Shown in pieces: positions 15,486 through 24,340 of a stretch of DNA of 64,000 nucleotides (its first letter is position 1; every line of letters begins with the position of its first letter). The notes beneath the pieces were generated by a model. The model ran no database searches. It was given only the letters and a program-made list of their open reading frames with translations, and was not told the origin of the DNA. The position numbers and the translations under genes are program-made. This DNA comes from JAXMHQ01 sp046346665 (GTDB lineage Bacteria; Verrucomicrobiota; Verrucomicrobiia; Limisphaerales; JAXMHQ01). The stretch spans positions 80,456 through 144,455 of the forward strand of contig JAXMHQ010000007.1 in NCBI GenBank assembly GCA_046346665.1, given 5' to 3'.

Positions 15486-16427
15486 TCAGTTTCTCGGCTT
15501 CTCGATCGATTCAAACAGCGATTCCAGGCTGTTCAGCGGGGCGTCCTTGCGGGGATTAAGCAGTTGCCGCATGTAGTGGATGGCGTCGGGGACGGTGCGG
15601 ACCGATTTTGGAAACATCGCGCCGCTGGCGTTGGCGTGGCCGCCGCCCTGGAGCCGCTCGGCGACTTTCAGCGCCTCGCCGTTCCGGCTTCGAAAACTCC
15701 CGATCATCACGTTGTTCCCGCGGCGAAACAACGTCACCAGCACCGGGTAGCGCGTCGCCTGTTTTTCTAGGAGCTGGTGCACGATCATGTTCGTGCTGCC
15801 GATCACGGTTTCCACATAACCCACCTGCGGGCTGATCTCCGTGACATTCACCTTGCTCCACTCGAACCCGATCGGATTCTCGATCCGCCGCTTCACGTCC
15901 ATCACCTCGAGCAACGGATGATCCAGCAGCTTTTCAATTTCGCCGCCGAGCAGCTTGTGCAGGTTCCAGAACTGGTAAATCTTCACCAGGTTCGCGTAAT
16001 CCGCCGCCAGCACGAAGTCGGGATCGTCCTCCAGGAACAAGTCCGAGACATCGTTCAGGTGCACCAGCCGGTCCAGCGCGGGCGACGTGATTCCCGCTTC
16101 CTGGCAAAGATCGTAGCAAAGGCGCCCGGCCGATTTCCGGACGTCGTGGATCAGCAACGCCGTCTTCGGCGCCGCCTCCGTGACGTGATGATCGATCACC
16201 ACCCAGTTCGAGCGGTCCAGCCGCGGTTCGAACGTCAGATCCGTGACCCACGCCGACTTTTCGCGCAGCTCGCGTTGCTTCCAGAAATTGTAATGATACG
16301 CCTCCAGCCGGACCTCGGTGCCGAACAGCTTTTTCGCCAGCCGCTGCAGCAGCACGCCCGCCACCAGCCCGTCCAGGTCGCTCTCATGAGTGATGATCAC
16401 ATCGGGCTTCGGCAGGTCGCTCGTCAT
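15486..16427 (-). CDS. DHH-family phosphoesterase
   Basis: A 313-residue cytosolic protein. Motif I is HESDLDG at 14-20 (its first Asp-bearing metal site has Glu-Ser before the Asp pair), DHH is at 79-81, and the DHHA1 substrate domain motif GGGHANASG is at 261-269. The family includes oligoribonuclease NrnA, c-di-AMP phosphodiesterases and related metal-dependent exopolyphosphatase-like enzymes. No CBS, GGDEF or membrane domain is fused, so an NrnA-like or unassigned role is possible. The stop codon is flanked by word repeats. Confidence 0.87.
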   Translation of the reverse strand: MTSDLPKPDVIITHESDLDGLVAGVLLQRLAKKLFGTEVRLEAYHYNFWKQRELREKSAWVTDLTFEPRLDRSNWVVIDHHVTEAAPKTALLIHDVRKSAGRLCYDLCQEAGITSPALDRLVHLNDVSDLFLEDDPDFVLAADYANLVKIYQFWNLHKLLGGEIEKLLDHPLLEVMDVKRRIENPIGFEWSKVNVTEISPQVGYVETVIGSTNMIVHQLLEKQATRYPVLVTLFRRGNNVMIGSFRSRNGEALKVAERLQGGGHANASGAMFPKSVRTVPDAIHYMRQLLNPRKDAPLNSLESLFESIEKPRN

Positions 16428-16516
16428 CCCGCCACACTAGAACCCCTCACCCGAATAGTAAAGCGAGGCGTGGAGTATGTAATGTCCTGATTCGCAGTTT
16501 GGGAGGCGCCTGCCGT

Positions 16517-16564
16517 GGTAGGGCTGCGCTCCGCGCGGCCGGCGCCGCGGAGCGGCGCCCTACC
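16517..16564. repeat. REP-like GGTAGGGC palindrome
   Basis: A 48-bp palindrome with GGTAGGGC at one end and GCCCTACC at the other; the inner stem pairs CGCTCCGCG-type bases around a GC-rich centre. Its GTAG head resembles the repeats at 34425-34553 and 57550-57603. It lies in the 373-bp gene-free interval 16428-16800, in which no other gene is seen. Confidence 0.75.
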
Positions 16565-16627
16565 AAACCGTCCGCTCGCTCGAAGACGCGAATTCAAATT
16601 GGAACAGCACCGTGCAGCAAACACCCT

Positions 16628-16686
16628 CCGCGATTTTACAATCGCGGCTACCAGCTTTTCCCGCAGCCGCGATCGTCAGATCGCGG
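16628..16686. repeat. Pair of REP-like elements, tail to tail
   Basis: One unit at 16628-16651 reads, on the minus strand, GTAG + CCGCGATT-GTAA-AATCGCGG. A second at 16663-16686 reads on the plus strand GCAG + CCGCGATC-GTCA-GATCGCGG. The T-A to C-G change next to the loop is compensated on the other side of the stem. About 115 bp remain before the SDR gene, possibly holding its promoter. Confidence 0.8.
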
Positions 16687-16800
16687 TTCCTTCGGAGGAA
16701 AGGCCGGCGGGGCCGGTGCAGATCTTCAAAGGCACCCGTGCCGTTTCTTCACTCGAAAAATCTTCAAATCGCCGCGATGTTGAGTCATGCTGCAGTTTCT

Positions 16801-17607
16801 ATGAACTTATTTGATCTGTCCGGAGATGTGGCGGTTGTGATCGGCGCGACCGGCGCCCTCGGGGGCGCGATTGCGGAAGGCCTCGCGGCCGCGGGCGCGC
16901 GCGTGGCCGTTCTGGGCCGGAACGAGGAACGCGGCCAGGCCCGCGTCCAGGCCATCACCGGTCGCGGCGGCAAGGCCGCCTTCTTCAACGCCGACGCCGT
17001 TCGCAAGGAAAGCCTCCACCAGGCGCACGAGGCCATCCGGAAATCGCTCGGCGCACCCACCGTCCTCGTGAATGCCGCCGGTGGCAACGATCCCAAGGTC
17101 ACCGTCACCGCCGAACGGTCGTTCGAACAAATCGCGCTGGCGGATTGGGCGGCCAATTTCGATCTCAACCTTGCCGGCGGCGTCCTGCTGCCCTGCCAGG
17201 AATTCGGCCCCGCCATGGTCGCCGCGGGCAAAGGCAGCATCATCAATATCGCCAGCGTTTCCGCCCACATCCCCCTCTCGCGCGTCGTCACCTATTCCGC
17301 CGCCAAGGCCGCCGTGCTCAACTTGTCGTTGTTCCTCGCCCGCGAATGGGCCCCGAAAGGCGTCCGCGTGAACACGATCACACCCGGATTCTTCCCCGCC
17401 GAACAGAATCGCAAACTGTTGTTCAAGGACGACGGATCTCCGTCGGACCGGACCCGGTCGATCTGGGCGCACACGCCGATGAACCGGTTCGGCGAGGCGC
17501 AGGAACTCGTCGGGGCCGCGGTGTTCCTAGCCAGCCACAAGGCCAGCAGCTTCGTCACGGGCACCGACATCCGGGTCGACGGCGGTTACCTCAGCCAAAC
17601 CATTTGA
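16801..17607 (+). CDS. SDR-family oxidoreductase
   Basis: A 268-residue short-chain dehydrogenase/reductase. The cofactor motif is GATGALGG at 15-22, NAAGG lies at 91-95 and the catalytic triad is Ser152, Tyr165 and Lys169 (TYSAAKAA). An Arg-rich stretch after the second strand (AVLGRNEERG) suggests NADP as well as NAD is possible. The opening NLFDLSGDVAVVIGATG and overall pattern resemble the SDRs annotated as D-mannonate/fructuronate oxidoreductases in uronate pathways, but the substrate is not proven. A LarA-like gene starts 3 bp after the stop, so the two enzymes probably act on the same hydroxy acid. Confidence 0.88.
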   Translation: MNLFDLSGDVAVVIGATGALGGAIAEGLAAAGARVAVLGRNEERGQARVQAITGRGGKAAFFNADAVRKESLHQAHEAIRKSLGAPTVLVNAAGGNDPKVTVTAERSFEQIALADWAANFDLNLAGGVLLPCQEFGPAMVAAGKGSIINIASVSAHIPLSRVVTYSAAKAAVLNLSLFLAREWAPKGVRVNTITPGFFPAEQNRKLLFKDDGSPSDRTRSIWAHTPMNRFGEAQELVGAAVFLASHKASSFVTGTDIRVDGGYLSQTI

Positions 17608-17610
17608 TCC

Positions 17611-18885
17611 GTGAGCGCCTCCCCCGTCATCGGCCGCGTCACCGGCGAGCAAGTCTCGGAAATCGTGGCGCGCGCCTGCCCGGCCTCCGGTTGCCACGGC
17701 AAACGCCTGCTGCTGGTCATCCCGGACCACACTCGCACCGCGCCCGTGGGGCTGCTGTTCAAAACTCTGTATTGCCAGGCCGGCGCCACGTCGGCGCGAT
17801 TCGACGTCCTGGTCGCGCTCGGCACGCACCCGCCGATGAGCGAAGCCGCCATCTGCGAGCGGCTCGAAATCACACCCGAACAACGCCGCACCACCTACGC
17901 CGGCGTCCGGTTCTTCAACCACGAGTGGGACAACCCCGCCGCCCTGAAATCCGTCGGCACCATCCCCGCCTCGGAAATCGGCGAACTCACCGGCGGCTTG
18001 TTCTCGATGGATGTCCCGGTCGAGATCAACCGGCTCGTGTTCGATTACGACCGCGTGATCGTTCTCGGCCCGGTGTTCCCGCACGAGGTCGTGGGATTCT
18101 CCGGCGGCAACAAGTATTTGTTCCCCGGCATCGGCGGTCCGCAGATCCTGAATTTCTTCCACTGGCTGGGCGCCGTCTGCACAAACCCGATGATCATCGG
18201 CAACAAATGGACGCCCGTCCGGAAAGTCGTCGACCGCGCGGCGGCGCTGGTGAAGGTGGACAAGCTTTGCCTCGCGATGGTGGTGGCGCCTGACAAGTCA
18301 CTGGCGGGATTGTTCGCCGGCACGCCCGAAGCCGCCTGGGACCAGGCAAGCGAATGTTCCCGCGAAATCCATGTCACCCGACTGCCCGCGCCGTTCAAGA
18401 CCGTCCTGTCCTGTGCGCCGGCGATGTACGACGAGCTTTGGGTCGCCGGGAAATGCATGTACAAACTGGAACCCGTCGTCGCCGACGGCGGGGAACTCAT
18501 CATCTACGCGCCCCATGTCCGGGAAATTTCCGTCACGCACGGCCGGTTGATCCGCGAGATCGGCTACCATTGCCGCGACTATTTCCTGAAACAATGGGAC
18601 CGGTTCAAGCATTACCCCTGGGGTGTCCTCGCCCACTCCACCCACGTGCGCGGCATCGGCCGATACGAGAACGGAACCGAACACTGCCGCATCCAGGTGA
18701 CTCTCGCCACCGGCATCCCGGAATCCGTCTGCCGCGAAATCAACCTGGGCTACCGCGATCCCGCCACGATCCGGCCCGCCGACTTCGCGGGGCGCGAACC
18801 CGAGGGCGTCCTGCTGGTGCCCAAGGCAGGTGAAATGCTCTATCAACTCCAGGAACCCCCGGCCTGGGCACGCGGTTCCCGCTGA
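17611..18885 (+). CDS. LarA-like nickel-pincer racemase/epimerase
   Basis: A 424-residue member of the LarA (DUF2088) superfamily, whose founding member is lactate racemase using the Ni-pincer nucleotide cofactor (NPN). Seen here: PDHTRT at 38-43, GTHPPM at 71-76, PHEVVGFSGGNKYLFPGIGG around 157-176, and His184 in NFFHWLGAV. The spacings His158-Lys168 (10) and Lys168-His184 (16) equal those of LarA His174-Lys184-His200, where Lys binds NPN and His binds nickel. So the catalytic set appears intact. The start is GTG at 17611, 3 bp after the SDR stop. LarA homologues act on other 2-hydroxy acids; with an SDR partner, epimerisation of a sugar acid is a reasonable inference. No larB, larC or larE is in the window. 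Confidence 0.87.
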   Translation: MSASPVIGRVTGEQVSEIVARACPASGCHGKRLLLVIPDHTRTAPVGLLFKTLYCQAGATSARFDVLVALGTHPPMSEAAICERLEITPEQRRTTYAGVRFFNHEWDNPAALKSVGTIPASEIGELTGGLFSMDVPVEINRLVFDYDRVIVLGPVFPHEVVGFSGGNKYLFPGIGGPQILNFFHWLGAVCTNPMIIGNKWTPVRKVVDRAAALVKVDKLCLAMVVAPDKSLAGLFAGTPEAAWDQASECSREIHVTRLPAPFKTVLSCAPAMYDELWVAGKCMYKLEPVVADGGELIIYAPHVREISVTHGRLIREIGYHCRDYFLKQWDRFKHYPWGVLAHSTHVRGIGRYENGTEHCRIQVTLATGIPESVCREINLGYRDPATIRPADFAGREPEGVLLVPKAGEMLYQLQEPPAWARGSR

Positions 18886-19046
18886 TTTCACGGGTTTTCA
18901 AATGGGTCCAAGCGGATTCTCACAGATTTCTCACAGGTTTTCCTAAAGTCCCGGCCGCATTTCGCCGATCTCCCCATGGCGTTTTGGCGCCGGCCCCCGG
19001 GCCGCGTCCAGCCGCCGTCAGAGTTCAACCTGGGAAGGGACGTTTT

Positions 19047-22000
19047 ATGTGGCAGGGAATGCAGTGCGCAGGTTGGGGTTGGTTCGGAATGCTGGTTCTG
19101 GGAATTATGACGGATGCCTCCGGGGCGCCCGTCGATCCGGCGGCCGCGGAAAACATGAGCCGCGGCTGGCTGGCGGAACATCATCTCGCCTCGCGCCTCC
19201 CGGCCGGCATTCGTTCGGTGGATTCCTACCCCCACTTCCATGTCGTCCAACTCCAGCCCGAAGGATTCATCGTTACGGCGTCCGACGACCGGGTGGAACC
19301 GGTGATCGCATTTTCCGCGCATGGCCGGTTTGATGCCGACCCGGAGAGCCCGTTGTGGATCCTGCTGAACCGGGACCTCCCGTCGCGCAGCGCGCGGGCG
19401 GCGCACGTTGCGCCCCCGAAATCCGGGCGCCCCGGCACAAAGAAACTGCGGCAGGGCTTCGGGGATCCCGATGCGGAATGGTTCGCCGCCGAAACCAACC
19501 AGGCGCGGTGGAAACAGCTCGAGACCCGCGGAACGCGCCACGCCAGGAATGCGGCCCTGGCGGCCGGGATCGCGCCGCTCGCCGCGGGTTCCGACACGGA
19601 CACCCTGCCGCCGGGCAACCCGCCCCCGGCGCCGGTCACCATTCTCGATTTTCAACTCGTCGACGGACACGCCCGCCTGACGCACGATGCGCCGGGGTCG
19701 GTGACCATTTACGCCTCACACGACAATGGGGTGACGTGGCAGGTCCAGGATTCGGGAGTGGTCTGGTCGACATGGGTCTCCAAGCAGCCGACGCTGGAGA
19801 CCGCGTGTTATTACCGGGTGGAACCGGACCAGTTGGTGGACGAGGTGACGGTGGGCTTGATGCGGAACCCGCCGCCCGGCGGACCGATGCCCGACGAGAT
19901 GGCTGCGAGCGATGCAGAGGCCTCCGCCGCGCCGTCCGCCAGTTACACCAGCGTGGGTTCGGTTTCCGACGTCCGGGTGGCGCCCCTGGTGCAGAGTCAT
20001 TGGGACCAGTCGTCGGCCCAGGGAAACTACTGTTACAATTATTACACGCCCGGGCATTATTACAGCGGCTGCGTGGCAACCGCCCTGGCGCAACTGATGC
20101 GCTACTGGCAATACCCGTCCTCGGGCATCGGGCGCGTGACCAAAACGGTCTACGTCAACGGATCGCCGCAATCCGCCACCACCGTCGGCGGCGACGGCGC
20201 CGGCGGCGCCTACAACTGGAGCGCCATGCCCCTTTCCCCCGCGTCCACCGGCTACAATGCCACCCAATGGCAGATGATCGGCGCCCTGTGCTACGACGCA
20301 GGCATAGGGGTGAACATGATGTATTCGCCCAGCGGATCCGGCGCCTACATGTATCTCTGCGCCAGCGCGCTGAAGTCGGTGTTCCAATTCGCCAGCGCCT
20401 GTTATATCAACTACCCGCAGAGCCTGCTGCAACCGATCAATTCCAGCCTCGCCGCCGGATGCCCCGTGCTGCTCGGCATCAGCGCGAGCGGGACCAGCGG
20501 ACACGCCATCGTCTGCGACGGGTTCGGCTATGATTCGGGTGTTCTCTACCATCATCTCAACCTCGGCTGGTCCGGCTATTACGATTGCTGGTACACGCTT
20601 CCCGGCATCGGCACGCCCTACAATTTCAATTCCATCGACACCGTCATCTTCAACGTGTTCCCGTCCGGCACCGGTGAATTGATCTCCGGCCGCGTCGTCA
20701 CCCCGCTCGGCGTTCCCGTCCCCGGCGCCACCATCACTGCGAGCCGCAGCGGATCGAGCTACTCCGCGACGACGGATTCCAAGGGCTACTACGGGCTGAA
20801 GGTGCCTTCGAGCCAGTCGTATTCTGTGACGGCGTCGAAGGCGGGAATGGCAACCGGCACGCGGACGGGAGTTGCGGTGGGTGCTTCGGCGGCCAACGTG
20901 TGCGGCAATCTGACCGGCATCGATTTCACCCTGAGCAGCACGTTTTCATTCAGCGCCACGGCCCTCGCGTCCAACATCTGCCTGCGCTGGACCGCCCCGA
21001 CCAACAGCGGGATGCCCACCAACACGGTGTATATCCGGTGGCGCACCGACCGCTACCCGCTGACCTCGAGCGACGGCACCGAGGTTTATTCGGGGCCGGC
21101 CCAGACCTTCACCCACGCGGTCGACAACACCGGTTCGGTCACCAATTACTACACCATCTGGGGCGACAACGGTTCGGCGTATGCCAGCCTCGGCTCGAGC
21201 GTGAATGCGTCGGGCTGCGCCGACCGCGGCAAGGTCCGGCTGCTGTTCGTCGGCCAGGGCGGGGAAGTCTCCGCCTGGAACCTCTCCGCCGCCGGCAAAG
21301 TCAAATCCAGCGGCTATGTCTCCGCCAACCGCCTCGGACCCTCCGGCTATTGGACGGCGGCGGGATTTGCCGACATCGATCGCGACGGCGTTTCGGATAT
21401 CCTGTGGACGGGTGGTGGCGGCGAAGTCTCCTTCTGGCTGCTGAACGCGGACGGCACGGCCCGAACCAACGGGCGCGTCACCCAGACGCTCCTCGGCCCG
21501 GCCGGCTACTGGACGGCGGCGGGATTTGCCGACATCGACCGCGACGGCACGGCCGACATCCTCTGGTCCGGGGCCGGCGGCGAAGTGTCGTTCTGGCTGC
21601 TCAATCCGGACGGCAGCCTGAAATCCAAAGGCCGGGTCACCACCAGCCTGTTGAGCCCGGCGGGCTACTGGACCGCGCGCGGCTTCCGCGACATCGACGG
21701 GGACGGAACAGCCGACATTCTCTGGACCGGCGCAGGCGGCGAGACATCGCTGTGGTTCCTCAACACGGACGGCTCGATCAAGTCCAAAGGGCGCGTGACC
21801 CAGAATCTTTTGCTGCCGGCAGGTTACTGGACCGCCAGCGGGCTGGCCGACATCGACGGGGATGGAACGCCTGACATCATCTGGCTCGGCGCGGGCGGCG
21901 AGGTTTCCCGCTGGTTCCTGAATGCGAACGGAACCGTCCGCGCCACGGGACGCGTCACGCCGACGAACCTGGCCGCCGGGTATTGGTCCCTGAAATCGTT

Positions 22001-22178
22001 CAGCGACGTCGACGGCGACGGGACGGCGGACATGGTCTGGCTGGGATCCGGCGGCGAACTTTCGTGCTGGCTGCTAAAGCCGGATGGGACCATCAAATCG
22101 AGCGGCCGCGTGGTGCCCACGGCCCTGTCGCCGGCGGGTTACTGGAACATTCCGCTGGCGGGTCGAACAGGGAGATGA
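19047..22178 (+). CDS. Secreted C10 (streptopain-like) peptidase with repeat tail
   Basis: A 1043-residue exported cysteine peptidase. Signal peptide about residues 1-27; propeptide-like domain to about 160; catalytic C10 domain about 305-545 with Cys342 in SGCVAT, His486 in TSGHAIVCDGF and Trp508 in NLGWSG, as in SpeB. A carboxypeptidase-regulatory-like beta domain follows (about 550-620, ISGRVVTPLGVPVPGATI), then an Fn3-like domain. Six VCBS/FG-GAP-type repeats of about 55 residues close the protein, each with a D-x-D-x-D-G type loop (for example DIDGDGTADILWTGAGGE) and likely calcium binding. ATG 19047 has GGGAAGGGA upstream; an earlier in-frame start would precede the signal peptide. No neighbouring inhibitor gene is seen. 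Confidence 0.9.
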   Translation: MWQGMQCAGWGWFGMLVLGIMTDASGAPVDPAAAENMSRGWLAEHHLASRLPAGIRSVDSYPHFHVVQLQPEGFIVTASDDRVEPVIAFSAHGRFDADPESPLWILLNRDLPSRSARAAHVAPPKSGRPGTKKLRQGFGDPDAEWFAAETNQARWKQLETRGTRHARNAALAAGIAPLAAGSDTDTLPPGNPPPAPVTILDFQLVDGHARLTHDAPGSVTIYASHDNGVTWQVQDSGVVWSTWVSKQPTLETACYYRVEPDQLVDEVTVGLMRNPPPGGPMPDEMAASDAEASAAPSASYTSVGSVSDVRVAPLVQSHWDQSSAQGNYCYNYYTPGHYYSGCVATALAQLMRYWQYPSSGIGRVTKTVYVNGSPQSATTVGGDGAGGAYNWSAMPLSPASTGYNATQWQMIGALCYDAGIGVNMMYSPSGSGAYMYLCASALKSVFQFASACYINYPQSLLQPINSSLAAGCPVLLGISASGTSGHAIVCDGFGYDSGVLYHHLNLGWSGYYDCWYTLPGIGTPYNFNSIDTVIFNVFPSGTGELISGRVVTPLGVPVPGATITASRSGSSYSATTDSKGYYGLKVPSSQSYSVTASKAGMATGTRTGVAVGASAANVCGNLTGIDFTLSSTFSFSATALASNICLRWTAPTNSGMPTNTVYIRWRTDRYPLTSSDGTEVYSGPAQTFTHAVDNTGSVTNYYTIWGDNGSAYASLGSSVNASGCADRGKVRLLFVGQGGEVSAWNLSAAGKVKSSGYVSANRLGPSGYWTAAGFADIDRDGVSDILWTGGGGEVSFWLLNADGTARTNGRVTQTLLGPAGYWTAAGFADIDRDGTADILWSGAGGEVSFWLLNPDGSLKSKGRVTTSLLSPAGYWTARGFRDIDGDGTADILWTGAGGETSLWFLNTDGSIKSKGRVTQNLLLPAGYWTASGLADIDGDGTPDIIWLGAGGEVSRWFLNANGTVRATGRVTPTNLAAGYWSLKSFSDVDGDGTADMVWLGSGGELSCWLLKPDGTIKSSGRVVPTALSPAGYWNIPLAGRTGR
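21229..22150 (+). repeat. Tandem ~165-bp repeats encoding VCBS-like blades
   Basis: Inside the C10 peptidase gene, six imperfect copies of about 165 bp encode the pattern ADIDxDGxxDILWxGxGGE, xSxWxLNxDG, xxxxGRVTxxxLxPAGYWTAxGF. The copies share stretches of near-identical DNA (for example the two blocks around 21345 and 21513), so recent duplication or gene conversion between blades is likely. Confidence 0.75.
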
Positions 22179-22261
22179 CAGAGCTGGTTTGAACAAGAGG
22201 CGGCGAAGGGAGCAGAGAATAATTGATTTTCAGGCCGAACCCGGCCACATTCTGCGCTCGC

Positions 22262-22312
22262 TTGAATGCCAGCATTCTGAATGTTGAATTCTGAATTCCG
22301 GATCCTGGATTC
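22262..22312. repeat. Short GAATTC/TTGAAT word tract before aspS
   Basis: Degenerate words such as TTGAATGCC, CATTCTGAATG, TTGAATTCTGAATTCC and GGATCCTGGATTCC fill the space just before the aspS start. Short self-complementary segments are present (GAATGC with GCATTC), but no single long stem is clear. It resembles the word-repeat loci elsewhere. Confidence 0.5.
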
Positions 22313-22323
22313 CCGATCGAGCC

Positions 22324-24123
22324 ATGAAACGAACGCATCATTGCAGTGAACTGCGCCGCGACCATGTCCGCCAGACGGTGACGCTCTGCGGCTGGGTCCA
22401 TTCCCGCCGCGACCTGGGCGGGCTGATTTTCATCGATATCCGCGACCGGGAAGGCCGCACCCAGACGGTGTTCGATCCGTCGGTGATGCCGAAGGAGCTG
22501 TTCGATCGGGCGGCGGGCCTGCGGAGCGAATGCGTGGTGGGCATCACCGGCCGCGTCCGCGAACGCCCGGCGGGCACCAGCAATCCGAAGATTGTCACGG
22601 GCGACATCGAAGTGGTCGCGACGGAGTTGCAGGTGTTCAACATGGCGGAGGTGCTGCCGTTCCCGGTGGACGATCCCGAAGCGGCCGCGAAGGTGAACGA
22701 GGAATTGCGCCTGAAATACCGCTACCTCGACCTGCGCCGGCCCGAGATGTCGCGCAACCTGCGCCTGCGCAGCCGTGTCGCCACCGCCGTCCGCGTGTTC
22801 ATGGAGGAACAGGGTTTCCTGGAAGTTGAAACCCCCGTGCTTTTCAAGTCCACCCCCGAGGGCGCCCGCGAATTTTTGATCCCGGCCCGGACGAATCCGG
22901 GCCTGTTCTACGCCCTACCCCAGTCGCCGCAGCAGTTCAAGCAGATCCTGATGGTCGCCGGCGTGGAACGGTATTACCAGCTCGCGCGGTGTTTCCGCGA
23001 CGAAGACCAGCGCGCGGACCGGCAGCTCGAGTTCACGCAGCTCGATATCGAGATGTCGTTCATCGAGCGCGAGGACATCTACGCGCTGATCGAAGGCGTG
23101 CTGAAGCGGATCTGGAAAACGGCGTTGAACATGGACATCCCCACGCCGTTCCGCCGCATCACGTTCGAGGAGGCGTTGAACCGCTGGGGCATCGACAAGC
23201 CGGACACGCGGTTTGGGATGGAGCTGGTGGATTTCACGGAGGAATTCCGCGCGAGCAAATTCAAGGTGTTCAGCGGCGCGGTCGCGGCGGGCGGCGTCGT
23301 CAAGGCCATCAATGCCAAGGGCCTCGCCGGCGCCACGCAGGGGCAGATCGAGACCATGACCGAATACGCGAAAAGCTTCGGCGCCAAGGGCCTCGCGTTC
23401 ATCAAGGTCGAAGGCGGCGAATGGAAATCGCCGATCGTGAAGTTTTTCAGCGACGATGAAAAGGCCGCGCTGACGAAGAAGCTCGAAATTGGCGAGGGCG
23501 ACCTGATCCTGTTCGCCGCGGACCAATGGCTCAACGCCTGCGAAATCCTGGGCAAAATCCGGCTCTACTGCGCCGACGTGCTGAAGGCGCAGGGCAAGCT
23601 CGTCATCGACCCGCAGCGTTTTGATTTTCTGTGGGTCGTGGATTTCCCGCTGCTCAGTTTCGACAAGGAGCAGAACCGCTGGTATTCGAGCCATCACCCG
23701 TTCACGGCGCCGGTGGCGGAGGACATTCCGCTGCTGAAAACCGATCCGCGAAAAGTGCGCGGGCAGCACTACGACGTCGTGGTCAACGGCGTCGAACTCG
23801 GCGGCGGCTCGATTCGTATTCATCAGCCGGACGTCCAGAAAACGGTCTTCGAGGAAGTGCTGCAGATCCCGGCCGACCTGGTGAAGGCGCGGTTCGGATA
23901 CATGCTCGAGGCTTTCAAGTACGGCGCGCCGCCGCACGGCGGGATCGCCCTGGGATTCGACCGGCTGAACGCGATTCTATGCGGCACGCCGAGCATCCGG
24001 GACGTCATTGCGTTCCCGAAAACGGCGAAGGGCACGGATCTCATGACCGATTCGCCGGGAACGGCCGAGCCGAAGCAGCTCCGGGATCTTCACATCGAAC
24101 TGAAAGTGCCGCGGAAGGAATAA
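22324..24123 (+). CDS. aspS: Aspartyl-tRNA synthetase
   Basis: Charges tRNA-Asp. The 599-residue length and insertion domain (about residues 290-410) identify the bacterial-type enzyme. The N-terminal OB-fold anticodon-binding domain (VTLCGWVHSRRDLGGLIFID) is followed by class II motif 2 (YYQLARCFRDEDQRADRQLE) and motif 3 near the C-terminus (APPHGGIALGFDRL). Whether it also charges tRNA-Asn depends on gatCAB and asnS elsewhere. ATG 22324 fits the family start; word repeats sit directly upstream. Confidence 0.96.
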   Translation: MKRTHHCSELRRDHVRQTVTLCGWVHSRRDLGGLIFIDIRDREGRTQTVFDPSVMPKELFDRAAGLRSECVVGITGRVRERPAGTSNPKIVTGDIEVVATELQVFNMAEVLPFPVDDPEAAAKVNEELRLKYRYLDLRRPEMSRNLRLRSRVATAVRVFMEEQGFLEVETPVLFKSTPEGAREFLIPARTNPGLFYALPQSPQQFKQILMVAGVERYYQLARCFRDEDQRADRQLEFTQLDIEMSFIEREDIYALIEGVLKRIWKTALNMDIPTPFRRITFEEALNRWGIDKPDTRFGMELVDFTEEFRASKFKVFSGAVAAGGVVKAINAKGLAGATQGQIETMTEYAKSFGAKGLAFIKVEGGEWKSPIVKFFSDDEKAALTKKLEIGEGDLILFAADQWLNACEILGKIRLYCADVLKAQGKLVIDPQRFDFLWVVDFPLLSFDKEQNRWYSSHHPFTAPVAEDIPLLKTDPRKVRGQHYDVVVNGVELGGGSIRIHQPDVQKTVFEEVLQIPADLVKARFGYMLEAFKYGAPPHGGIALGFDRLNAILCGTPSIRDVIAFPKTAKGTDLMTDSPGTAEPKQLRDLHIELKVPRKE

Positions 24124-24127
24124 CCCC

Positions 24128-24197
24128 GTAGCCGCGCTTGTAAAATCGCGGACGTCCGCGATGCGAATCGGATCCGCGATTTTACAATCGCGGCTAC
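24128..24197. repeat. Head-to-head pair of REP-like elements
   Basis: Unit 24128-24151 (GTAG + CCGCGCTT-GTAA-AATCGCGG) and an inverted unit 24174-24197 (minus strand: GTAG + CCGCGATT-GTAA-AATCGCGG) match at 23 of 24 positions, with GTAG on both outer ends and a 22-bp spacer. This is the layout of bacterial BIMEs. It starts 4 bp after the aspS stop. Confidence 0.85.
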
Positions 24198-24340
24198 CTG
24201 CCATCGGGCGGCTTTCCGGCAACATTCATGGCACGATTCCCCGGTTTTCCGGGTTTCATCGGCCGAATACTCGACAAATCATCCATTGCGATTAAACTAG
24301 TCTTCAACAGGCACCGGGGCCACTGGCACGGCTGCGAGCG

